From a virus: a DNA stretch of 64,000 nt. Shown piece by piece: positions 41,101 to 50,000 of this stretch (position 1 is its first letter; every line of letters begins with the position of its first letter). The stretch covers positions 105,659-169,658 of the IMG/VR virus record IMGVR_UViG_3300043411_001575; one strand, 5' to 3'. Made by a program: the position numbers and the translations under genes. The notes beneath the pieces were generated by a model, which had not been told where the DNA came from, searched no databases, and was given only the letters and a program-made list of their open reading frames with translations.

Positions 41101-41535
41101 TTAGCTTAATTTTTTATTTAATAATAAAATTGAGGCTGAAATTAACACTACTCCTAATGAAGCTATAGCTATGTATTTACCTAGTTTGTTTTCTTTTTTA
41201 ATAACTCTTTTCGAAACAATTGGTACATCAGCTAATATAGTTTGAGCATCTTCTTTTAGAGTTTTTTTAATGGCTCTTATAGGCATACCCATACCTGTTA
41301 AATCAATAGGAACTACAGATTTCGCAGGGAAAATATTTTTATTATATCCAACCATAGTGATGGTTATATAATCAGAATCTTGAACTCCATCAAGAATCCA
41401 TTTTCCTTTTTCATCTGACTGAGTATTTTTAGAACCTGATAATGGCTTTCCATTTGCATCAGATGTGTAGATGGTAGCAAACTCAATTGGCTTGTTACTT
41501 GAATCTACTAATTGACCCATTACTTTATATCCCAT
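41101..41535 (-). CDS. CarboxypepD-regulatory-like domain with C-terminal anchor
   Basis: 144 aa. YKVMGQLVDSSNKPIEFATI and GKWILDGVQDSDYITITMVG is the beta-sandwich domain seen at the N-terminus of SusC/TonB-type proteins (V.G.V.D....P...A.V). Then a linker and membrane helix YIAIASLGVVLISASILLL (about 122-140) with a basic end. No signal peptide. Probably a tail-anchored virion or host-envelope protein. Confidence 0.72.
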   Translation of the reverse strand: MGYKVMGQLVDSSNKPIEFATIYTSDANGKPLSGSKNTQSDEKGKWILDGVQDSDYITITMVGYNKNIFPAKSVVPIDLTGMGMPIRAIKKTLKEDAQTILADVPIVSKRVIKKENKLGKYIAIASLGVVLISASILLLNKKLS

Positions 41536-41855
41536 TATTTTAATTTATTAAGAAATTCTCTTACTTTTATTTTCTCTGATGCAGTTAGAGACTTTTCTGA
41601 ACTTTCGCCTTTGCTAAGCATCGACATAAATTCATTATGACTTTTTCTGTTGAATTTATCTAAATATTTTTTCTTAACTAAAGCTAGTCTATCAACAGAA
41701 ATATCAAAAATATCCTGTCCTTTATTTTTAGACAAACTTACAAGCGCATCAAAATCTGAATCAGAAAGTTTATTATCTTTTTTATAGATGTATATTCCAA
41801 CACCTATACCTAATGCAGCTAATACAGTAACCCCTAATAATAATCCTTTTTTCAT
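41535..41855 (-). CDS. N-anchored small protein, 106 aa
   Basis: Membrane helix at 3-22 (GLLLGVTVLAALGIGVGIYI) then a helical domain with LSDSDFDALVSLSKNKGQDI. Same style as 44207, 44596 and 44978. Overlaps the next gene by one base. Confidence 0.62.
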   Translation of the reverse strand: MKKGLLLGVTVLAALGIGVGIYIYKKDNKLSDSDFDALVSLSKNKGQDIFDISVDRLALVKKKYLDKFNRKSHNEFMSMLSKGESSEKSLTASEKIKVREFLNKLK

Positions 41856-41885
41856 TTTATTTTTTTTTAATTTCTTATGAAATTT

Positions 41886-42311
41886 TTATTTTGTAAAAAA
41901 ACCATCAAATCCACTATCAAGATTTTCCATATTTGATAAATCACTTCCATCAAATGCAGTTATAGTTTGAACTTTGTTTTTATTATTTGAAACTTCACGA
42001 ACAGGTAAAACATCAAATCCAATACTAAGGGCATCAATATATTTTCTATCTCCACTTAAAGGATTAACTAAAACCCAATATTCACGTTCAATAGTTTGAA
42101 CACCTCCTGTTCTATCAGGACGTATTACATTAATTTTAGATGTATTATCTTTAATAATAAAAGAATTACCTATGTTTACAGGAACATTTATTCCGTTTAA
42201 TTCGTCTAAATAGCCATCTGATTTAACCGAAAAAACATATGTTTGTTGCGGTAAAACTTGTTGACCTGTACGTGGGTCAACTCTCGGTCTATTGAACACT
42301 AATCTTTTCAT
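41886..42311 (-). CDS. Hypothetical protein, 141 aa
   Basis: Start at 42311 (MKRLVFNRPRVDPRTGQQVL) is preferred because an upstream ATG at 42335 overlaps the next gene. Beta-rich with REYWVLVNPLSGDRKYIDAL. Soluble; unknown. Could be a virion protein. Confidence 0.6.
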   Translation of the reverse strand: MKRLVFNRPRVDPRTGQQVLPQQTYVFSVKSDGYLDELNGINVPVNIGNSFIIKDNTSKINVIRPDRTGGVQTIEREYWVLVNPLSGDRKYIDALSIGFDVLPVREVSNNKNKVQTITAFDGSDLSNMENLDSGFDGFFTK

Positions 42312-42315
42312 ATGT

Positions 42316-42870
42316 TTATTTTTTAGGTGGAACAATTTTTACAGATGCAGCAGCTACCAATGTACCTATAAATGAGAATAACAATGCGTATCCAATATAA
42401 CCTTTAACACTTGATTTTTTATAGTGAGCAAATCCTAAACCTGCTACAAAACCAATAGGAGATAATACTTTTGCTCTATCTGAAAAAGATTTCAATTTAC
42501 CCATTGCGCTTTCTAATGATTTAGGCAGTTCTATTGTTGCATTTGTATTTACATCAGATTGTTTTATAGCATCAGAAGGAGCGATAAGCATCTGTGGTTT
42601 ACCTCCAATAAATCCTTTTGGAATCCAATTCATGTACATTCCGTTGTCTGCAATTAACTTATTATTTTCTTTACTAACAATATTAATAGAACGATAATCC
42701 TTACCATCATTTCTGTTAGTAACTTTATCACGTAAATTAACTCCATAATTAGGCGCAAAAATAATTGTTGAAGGAACAATGAAGTCCTCTATTTTATCAG
42801 GAAATAAATACCCTTTTATTTCTTTACCTTCAGCTTGTGCCGTACCTTTTATAGTAATTAATTCTGCCAT
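42316..42870 (-). CDS. C-terminally anchored beta-rich protein, 184 aa
   Basis: The first 110 residues are beta-rich (ITIKGTAQAEGKEIKGYLFP), then a helical linker and two membrane segments near 132-150 and 155-176 (IGYALLFSFIGTLVAAASVK). Unknown function; likely membrane-embedded virion component. Confidence 0.6.
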   Translation of the reverse strand: MAELITIKGTAQAEGKEIKGYLFPDKIEDFIVPSTIIFAPNYGVNLRDKVTNRNDGKDYRSINIVSKENNKLIADNGMYMNWIPKGFIGGKPQMLIAPSDAIKQSDVNTNATIELPKSLESAMGKLKSFSDRAKVLSPIGFVAGLGFAHYKKSSVKGYIGYALLFSFIGTLVAAASVKIVPPKK

Positions 42871-42890
42871 TTTTTTTTAAATTATATTAT

Positions 42891-43478
42891 TTATTTTTTT
42901 GATTTACTTAAATTACCTGAAACACTTACTCTATCATAATCTATGATAATCGTAACTGTTGTTTTTGGTTGAATAACGTAATCTAAAAAGCAAGTACCAT
43001 CTAATATTAAATTATTCGGTCTAATCTCGGTCATTTTAGATTGAAACTGCATAGTTGACATCATTGGTATATACTCTTCAGTAGCAGAATTTCCTGATGC
43101 ATCCTTACAAGTCTTTACAAACATTTGATTTGTTTGAGACACTGCGTTTACTCCATTAGCTATTACTTTTATTGTTTTAACTTTCTTAGGTTCTCTAGGA
43201 AGAGTTTGATTAAAGTAAGGTAAGTTTGTATTTGATAAACTAGAATAATTACCTCCACCATAAGTATCAAACAATCTTATTTGAACAGCATTTGATGAAT
43301 TATTTTTAAATGCAAATTGGGTTAAAGAAGCCTTGCCAAAATTATCCAACATGTCTTCAACAAAGTTAGACTTATCTTCTTGCTCTTTATTTTTTCTGTA
43401 TTTTTTTACACCAATAACAACTAATGTAGCTGCTAAAACAACACCACATGCTAATAATATTTTATTGTTTTTTGTCAT
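42891..43478 (-). CDS. N-anchored beta-sandwich protein, 195 aa
   Basis: Helix at 6-24 (ILLACGVVLAATLVVIGV) and then a strand-rich domain: LTQFAFKNNSSNAVQIRLFD, YFNQTLPREPKKVKTIKVIA, FLDYVIQPKTTVTIIIDY. The FxNNSSNAVQIRLFD opening recalls FVNPTGSPVTIDIFNS of the 205-aa protein at 60024-60641, so both may share a jelly-roll-type fold. Candidate virion structural protein; inference. Confidence 0.58.
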   Translation of the reverse strand: MTKNNKILLACGVVLAATLVVIGVKKYRKNKEQEDKSNFVEDMLDNFGKASLTQFAFKNNSSNAVQIRLFDTYGGGNYSSLSNTNLPYFNQTLPREPKKVKTIKVIANGVNAVSQTNQMFVKTCKDASGNSATEEYIPMMSTMQFQSKMTEIRPNNLILDGTCFLDYVIQPKTTVTIIIDYDRVSVSGNLSKSKK

Positions 43479-43484
43479 TTCTTA

Positions 43485-44207
43485 TTATGCTAATTTAAAT
43501 TTTGTGTTTTTATTAATAAATCCGAAATAAACTATCCCTGCAATTCCTAAACTAATTAATAGAATCGGAATAACATGGCTATCTTTCACTCCTTGTTCCA
43601 CTTCATTAGCAGTAATTTCAGCAGCGTTTTTTAATTGGTCTATAATTCCTGCGATTTTATTTCCGCCTTGTCTTACTAAACTACTATCACTTTTTATTCT
43701 ACTATCTAAAGCAACTCTAACTAGTTCGTTTTTATTAGCAATACCTTTTGAAACAGCTTCATTAAAATCATTTGCAAATCTTTGAAACCATCCTGAACCA
43801 TTCCATGTAGCATAAATAAAATTAAATAAAAGCCTATCATCAGATTCAATTATTTTTCTTGATTCAGAAGACAGGTATCTATTTGCTAATTTATCATATT
43901 GTTCATACATAACATCAGCAGCACCTAATTTTAATTTATCTTCATATTGCCCACCTTTGTAATTCCACTTCCAATTTTTTCTAGCTCCAACCAAATCTAT
44001 GGCTTTCCAAAATCTAATTCCTGAAGGAGATGTGTTCAAGCTACCACCATTTTTTCTATCAATACCAAACATGGTTTCACCGCTACTTGCATATCGATTA
44101 TCTTTAACTCTTCCATCTTTCAACATATCAGGATGGTAGTATCCACCCTCAATATTATCTATAATGAAATTAGTTATCTTTATATATCTTTCCTTATTTA
44201 TTGACAT
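43485..44207 (-). CDS. GH108-type lysozyme (N-acetylmuramidase) with C-terminal membrane anchor
   Basis: 240 aa. IDNIEGGYYHPDMLKDGRVK near residue 13-32 with the catalytic Glu of the EGGY motif, ETMFGIDRKNGG near 43-54, then a helical domain. This is a glycoside hydrolase family 108 lysozyme. Unlike typical family members it carries a helix at about 211-231 (VIPILLISLGIAGIVYFGFI) and basic end. A tethered lysozyme suits a virion membrane or spike for entry, not a free endolysin. Confidence 0.82.
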   Translation of the reverse strand: MSINKERYIKITNFIIDNIEGGYYHPDMLKDGRVKDNRYASSGETMFGIDRKNGGSLNTSPSGIRFWKAIDLVGARKNWKWNYKGGQYEDKLKLGAADVMYEQYDKLANRYLSSESRKIIESDDRLLFNFIYATWNGSGWFQRFANDFNEAVSKGIANKNELVRVALDSRIKSDSSLVRQGGNKIAGIIDQLKNAAEITANEVEQGVKDSHVIPILLISLGIAGIVYFGFINKNTKFKLA

Positions 44208-44596
44208 TATTTATTATCAAAAATATTATGCATCAATTTTAGAAAATTAGTATTTTTCTCTTCGTTATTTTTAGCTAAACCATTTTTAGCTGTTTCGTAA
44301 ACAATCTTTAGTTCATCAAGCGTTATTAATTCAGAAAGATTTTCAATCTGTTTTAAAAGTCTTAAATCATATCCAAAAGGTGTTGGATATTCAACATATT
44401 TAACACCTTCATGAAATTCATCGAAATTATTAATTTCCTTATATTTTTCACGCATTGAGTTTATGAATTTCTGATTCTCACTTAATGCTTCTTCTTCTTT
44501 TTTCTTTAACCTATAGGAAGAGACAGCGGCATTTGTAGCAAGTGAAAGTCCTAATCCAACAATTAAAAAAAATACTATTTTAGTTCCCTTTGTCAT
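44207..44596 (-). CDS. N-anchored helical protein, 129 aa
   Basis: Membrane helix at about 7-26 (IVFFLIVGLGLSLATNAAVS), basic then helical soluble part (FINSMREKYKEINNFDEFHE). One-base overlaps with both neighbours. Unknown. Confidence 0.6.
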   Translation of the reverse strand: MTKGTKIVFFLIVGLGLSLATNAAVSSYRLKKKEEEALSENQKFINSMREKYKEINNFDEFHEGVKYVEYPTPFGYDLRLLKQIENLSELITLDELKIVYETAKNGLAKNNEEKNTNFLKLMHNIFDNK

Positions 44597-44967
44597 TAAA
44601 TCTTTTTTAAATCTTCAAATAATTTTTCAATTTCTTTTTCCTTAATCGCTTTCAAACCTTTTTCTGAAATAACAGAAATATTAATTTCATTCTTTTTTTC
44701 ATTTGGAATAGTAGCCATAAAGTAGTCGTAAAATGGATTAAAATCATCAGTTTTCATTGATGATAAAGTTTTTTTCCAATTGCTAATTAACTCTTCGTTT
44801 CCACCTTCTAATTTTGTTTTATCAGATAATATTTTTTTAGTTACTTCATCTAAAATTTTCTTTTCTTTATTTTTTCGTAATAGATAAATAGTACCAAAGT
44901 ACCCAACGGATATTACTGATGGAACTAAAACGGCAATCAATATGTTTTTAACTAAAGTCTTATTCAC
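44596..44967 (-). CDS. N-anchored helical protein, 123 aa
   Basis: Membrane helix at about 8-28 (NILIAVLVPSVISVGYFGTI) followed by a lysine-rich helical domain. Same architecture as its two neighbours; the three may have arisen by duplication, though sequence similarity is low. Confidence 0.6.
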   Translation of the reverse strand: MNKTLVKNILIAVLVPSVISVGYFGTIYLLRKNKEKKILDEVTKKILSDKTKLEGGNEELISNWKKTLSSMKTDDFNPFYDYFMATIPNEKKNEINISVISEKGLKAIKEKEIEKLFEDLKKI

Positions 44968-44977
44968 TATTTATATA

Positions 44978-45529
44978 TTATTTGAAACGGTATTGAGGCA
45001 TTGTTTTTAAAATATTAGCTAGTCTATCTACTAATAGAATAGAACCTCCTTGACTTGTAGTTAAAATTCCAATAGAGCCTTTTCTAAAAGCAGATTCTTC
45101 AAATATATCCTGCATTAAATTTCTTGTTGTTAATTTAACATAAGCTAAGTTGACCATTTGCCACTCTAAAACACTCCCTATTTTATTAAGAGTATTATAA
45201 AAAGAATCTGTATCTGTTCCTACTCTTTCAATTGCCTTTCTAAAATCACTTGCTAACTGAACGGTTATTTTACCCCAATCTTCTTTTTTATTATTAAAAA
45301 TTTTAACTCCTTTTGGAAGTGGATTTGTTTTAGTATCTAATAAGTTTTTTTTGTATAAATTTTCTATAATATTTACATCTCCACTATTTTCAGTTTTAAA
45401 TTCTTCTATTTTCTCAAGAATAAAATCAACCTCTGCGCTCTTTTTAGCTCTATTATATAGAATAAAAATAGTTGTACCTGTAACAATAATACCACCAATT
45501 ATTAATAATTTATTATCTTTTAAGTTCAT
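44978..45529 (-). CDS. N-anchored protein with annexin-like GTD motif, 183 aa
   Basis: Helix at about 7-25 (LLIIGGIIVTGTTIFILYN). The soluble domain has FRKAIERVGTDTDSFYNTLN, close to the K.GT(D)E..I...L pattern of annexin repeats that also occurs in some Bacteroidetes phage proteins. No full annexin repeat is visible. Unknown role. Confidence 0.6.
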   Translation of the reverse strand: MNLKDNKLLIIGGIIVTGTTIFILYNRAKKSAEVDFILEKIEEFKTENSGDVNIIENLYKKNLLDTKTNPLPKGVKIFNNKKEDWGKITVQLASDFRKAIERVGTDTDSFYNTLNKIGSVLEWQMVNLAYVKLTTRNLMQDIFEESAFRKGSIGILTTSQGGSILLVDRLANILKTMPQYRFK

Positions 45530-45930
45530 TTTTTTATCCCTCCCCCGACTAAAGCATTTGGATTTTTCGCTACATTATAAACAAGAAGTCCTAAGCCTAA
45601 AATTAATATTCCTCCAACTGCAAAAGCAGCATATTTTCCAATTTTCATGATATTACCAAAAGAATCTGAAATACCTCCACCTAAGTCAGCTATTTCATTT
45701 AGAACACCTTCTGATATATTAATACCATCTTCAGAAAGAACCTTTCTTAATTGATAAGTATTAGCATCTTTACTTCCACGTTTTCTCCATGCAGCCATGA
45801 ATATACGAGCAGAATCTTGTCTTCCATATCTGCCATTTATTTTGTCGTACCAATTAATCCACTCAAAATCTTTTGATTTGAAATTTGGCATTGACAAAAG
45901 AAGCTTAACATTTTTTTCTTTAATGTTCAT
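45526..45930 (-). CDS. C-anchored small protein, 134 aa
   Basis: Soluble N-terminus (FEWINWYDKINGRYGRQDSA) and membrane helix near 99-120 (YAAFAVGGILILGLGLLVYN). Overlaps the next gene by four bases. Unknown. Confidence 0.6.
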   Translation of the reverse strand: MNIKEKNVKLLLSMPNFKSKDFEWINWYDKINGRYGRQDSARIFMAAWRKRGSKDANTYQLRKVLSEDGINISEGVLNEIADLGGGISDSFGNIMKIGKYAAFAVGGILILGLGLLVYNVAKNPNALVGGGIKK

Positions 45931-45931
45931 C

Positions 45932-46723
45932 TTAAATAATTTTATAGTAAGGCTTTAAAAAACACTTACGTAATTTTAGAGTTCCGACAACTTCTTCGTA
46001 CTTGGCTTTTCTTTGAAGTATTTGCTCAAAGTGCGATTCATGAATTTCGTTGCCGACTAAATGTTGTCTTAAAATACTTTCCTGATTATTACTATTATCA
46101 TAGTCAGGTAAAATCAAATCTCCTGATGGATTAGGCTCTTCAGTTTTAACTTGTTCAGTTGATTGAACCTGAGTATTAACTAAATTTTCCTGACCAACAG
46201 AAGGTACATCTTGAGTAGAAGGAACAGTTCTAATTGGAGCTGTTGTTTTAAAATACTCTTGACTTAAAAGTTCGCTTCCTTGCAGGCTGCCTCCATCTGA
46301 TTTCTTCTCATAATTTTCAATATTTTGAAGTTCAAAAAGAGGCATACCTTTATTGGAATCGGTAAAGAATAAAGTATAATCTTGAGACCCTTCAATTTTT
46401 ATATTTTCGGGACTAGCTTTATCTGTTAGAATTCCTTGTTGCTTAAGAACATCAATGATTTTATCATTTTTAGTTCCAAAAGGAAATTCAATAAGTTTTT
46501 CAGAAGAAAAAATTTGATTTACATAAAATCCACTATCATTGCTTCCATGAATGTCATAAGTTACTAACCTACAACTTACATTTTCAACAACATTACCTCC
46601 ATCAGCAAGTTTTTTACTACCACTAACTTCTTTTTTTGAATTTTTCATAAATCGATTACCTGCGGGTTTAACAACCTGCTTGTCATTTATTTTTTTCTTC
46701 TTACTATCCTTATTTTCAGACAT
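45932..46723 (-). CDS. Modular GG-linker protein with the conserved C-terminal domain, 263 aa
   Basis: Contains two short linkers, KKLADGGNVVENV (near 37-48) and KKSDGGSLQGSEL (near 141), like those in the two giants. Its C-terminal 50 residues (EILQRKAKYEEVVGTLKLRK then CFLKPYYKII) are homologous to the end of the 1656-aa protein (KPKFEENVVGFKVRKCFLRP). The domain between linkers begins VSCRLVTYDIHGSNDSGFYV. Probably a small member of the same modular family. Confidence 0.72.
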   Translation of the reverse strand: MSENKDSKKKKINDKQVVKPAGNRFMKNSKKEVSGSKKLADGGNVVENVSCRLVTYDIHGSNDSGFYVNQIFSSEKLIEFPFGTKNDKIIDVLKQQGILTDKASPENIKIEGSQDYTLFFTDSNKGMPLFELQNIENYEKKSDGGSLQGSELLSQEYFKTTAPIRTVPSTQDVPSVGQENLVNTQVQSTEQVKTEEPNPSGDLILPDYDNSNNQESILRQHLVGNEIHESHFEQILQRKAKYEEVVGTLKLRKCFLKPYYKII

Positions 46724-46726
46724 AGA

Positions 46727-47026
46727 TTACTTACCTGCCTCTACGTTAGCAACTGTTTTAACTGCTTCTGCTGCTGCTTTAACTGCATCTGCGGTTTTAG
46801 CTGTAGCTTCTGCTGCCTTAACTTCAGGGTTAACTTGTTTAAGTGTAGTGTCAGCTTTTTTACCTCCTAAGAAGTAACCCGCTAAAGCACCTGCAACTAA
46901 TCCTGCACCTGCAAAAATTAACATGTTTTTCATGTCTTTTTTCTTCATAAAATAAGCGATTGCTGCTCCTGAAGCTGTACCGATACCTCCCCCGATAAGC
47001 ATTGTTTTCATGTCCATTTTTTTCAT
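46727..47026 (-). CDS. Two-helix glycine-zipper membrane protein, 99 aa
   Basis: Helices near 8-25 and 34-52 (MLIGGGIGTASGAAIAYFM; MLIFAGAGLVAGALAGYFLG) and an Ala-rich tail (AAEATAKTADAVKAAAEAVK) that may be coiled or disordered. Family member with 29572-29847 and 40862-41098. Confidence 0.68.
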   Translation of the reverse strand: MKKMDMKTMLIGGGIGTASGAAIAYFMKKKDMKNMLIFAGAGLVAGALAGYFLGGKKADTTLKQVNPEVKAAEATAKTADAVKAAAEAVKTVANVEAGK

Positions 47027-47070
47027 TTTTCTTTTTTTTTTAAATTATTAATTTGATTTATATACAGGGT

Positions 47071-50000
47071 TTAATCTGCCACTTTAAAGTATGGTCTTAA
47101 AAAGCACTTGCGCACCTTAAATCCAACCACGTTTTCTTCAAACTTAGGTTTACGACCTAAGTAAGAAGTCAATTTATCTACGCTCACTTCTTTTCCTGAA
47201 GAAAGAGATTTAAGTATTGAACCTTCGATTCCTACTAAATCAAATTCTCCAACAGAACCTCCATCTTCAAACTCTTTTACATCTTTAATATCAAGACCTT
47301 TTTCTTTAGCTACACTCTTTAATTTACTTTGTATTTTAGAAGTAGTTGGAGAAAACTTTTTATCTAATATTTTAACAACATCTCCTTTACGAGTTGCTAT
47401 TAATGTATAGTAGTTTCTAAGTAAAATTTCTTTATCATATTCATTGTAATGAGTAGATAAGTTTTTAGTTGATACTTCTTCGGTTGAAGTAAGGAAACTT
47501 TCGATTACATCTTCATTTTTACCAACTCGTCCACCTTTAGCAAATTTATAAGTAGCAGCCTGATTGAACATACTTAAAAATTCACTTGCTGCGGATGTTT
47601 TACCTCCACTATTTCTTTTTCCACCAAAAGAGTTTTTAAATTCATTTTTATATTTTGAATCTAAAACCTTATCCAAATGGTTTATGATGTTTTTCTTTAG
47701 TTCAGGTTTTGGGCATTCACAGTCTTCCAATATACTTTTGAATTTCTCAATGTTTTCTTTTGATGCTTCTTTATCAGAAATAGAAAGTAACTTATCCATT
47801 TTTTCATTTCCTTTCATATCACTTGATAATTCGGATAAACCATCAAACCAAGAGTCGGTATCCTCATTGAATGAAGAAGATATTTTACCACCTTTAGCAT
47901 AAGTACCTGCTCTATCAAAAATAACATAACCCTGTTCAAGCATAGTATCAATAAATGAATCAATCATGTACCTTTCATGGTAATACAATTCAGAATCATC
48001 ATGACCTTCATCAGTTAAATCTCCGTTATCATCATAATAGAATCCATCAGTAATAGCAGGAGCTTCAGTTAATCCAAAACCTTGTGCGCCAATATCATCA
48101 AAATACATAAGTTCAGAATTCCCTCTTACATCATCAAATAATTCTGACATGATATAATCATCATTTCTGTCATCATCACGCATTTCTAAAACTTCTGCTC
48201 TTCCATCTTCATCTAATGTAATTTTCAAATTACCATTAGGTGTAATATCAAGGCTAATGTATCTTCCTGAATGTAAATGTTTAGACAAATCTAATTTACC
48301 ACCTTCTTTAAGAATAGGATTTTTAGTTGTTCTAACTTCAAACCAACCTTCTTGATTCTTTAAAGCTTCAGCATTTTTATTTATAGCCTCATTCATTTCT
48401 TTAGTATCTCTACCATTCATAGTTAATGATGATTTTTTAAATACTCTACTTGATGGACTTTCTTTATATTCAATACCAAAAATAAATCTTTCACTAATAC
48501 CACCGCCATTTTTCATTTCTTTATTTCCTTTAACTATTTCTTGTAATAATTTTAAAATATTATCATAAGTTTTAGGCATCTCGTACCCATTCATTTCATC
48601 CCATATTTTTACTCTTACTTTATAATCAAAATTATTATCTTTTTCAAAATAGTAAATTAAATCTTTTAAATCCCATCGGTGTTTTTTAACTGCTTTAGTC
48701 ATATACTCAGCAATTTTTTCTAAATCTTCAGAACTTGTAATTTTTAAATTAGATTCTTCTCCAACTCCACCGCCTTTAGCAAAGTTTTCATTTACCATAA
48801 CACTAGCACTATCAAACGTACTAGCAAAATCTTCTGCTTCTATTTCATTATCAAAATATTTTTCAATGTTTTGAGTTTTATAATTATAAACATAGTAAGG
48901 CTTTTCTGATTCAACATCACCGCCATTTTTCATTTCGTTATTTAAAAGCTTATCGTAATCAACATACTCTTTGTATTTCAAAGTATCAATATTTTCTTTG
49001 AGTGTCTTTTTATAGTTCTCAGCAAACTTCTCAATCGCTTTTAACACAGCACCTTCTTCTTTAGTAGGGGTTCTAAAAGGAATCTTAACTGATTTCATAG
49101 CTAAGTATTGTTCCTTTGGGTCATTCATATTTGGATTTCTATAAATAGATTGACCACCATTACCTCCAAATATTTGAGGATGTAATTCAAGTGAAGATAA
49201 GTCTAAAGTAAGACTAACAGCTTGTGGGTATTGACCTCTTACATTATTAATAGCGTAATCAGAAGCGGCAATAACGATACCTAAATTTTTACCTTCTGAG
49301 AAGAAGTTTTTATATGTCCAAATGTTATGATAAAAATTAGGAACTACTTTATTTAAAATAGCTTCAATTTTTGATTTTAATTCTTGTTCTTTTTCAGTAA
49401 GTTCTCCGCCTTCTGCAAACTTCTTTGTTCTATTAACATCAGAACGATTTTCTCTGTTTTCATAGTAAACATTACCTTCAGCAGAAACACGTTTTCCACC
49501 ATGTAAAGCTTTCACTGATTTATCTCTTGAAATTGCTAACTTAGAACGTTTTAAACTTCCACCTTTTTTATATTGTCCACTATTAACATGTGCTTCTAAA
49601 ACTCGTTTTGTGTGGTCAGTTAAATCAGAATAATTTTTATCTTTTTGAACAATCCTAGAATAACCTAAATTATTTTCTAATCTATCATCATCTAAAAGTT
49701 CACTATGGTCTAATAAAAAGTGACTTCTTTGAGCCTCACTCCAATTATTCCAAATATCTTCAGAACTATGACCATCATATTTATTTTTTAAACTAATTTT
49801 TCCACCTTTTTTGAAAACACCTAATTGATGAATCATTCCATCATCTCCAACTTCAAGGTCAACACTTTTCATTTCACGAGCAGCGTTTTCTAATTTTTCT
49901 TCAACATCTTTATCGTAACCTCTATCAAAGAATCCTGCACCATGACCATTACGTGTAAGCCATATATCATGACCTAGTTGCTCATCAGATGAACCACTTG

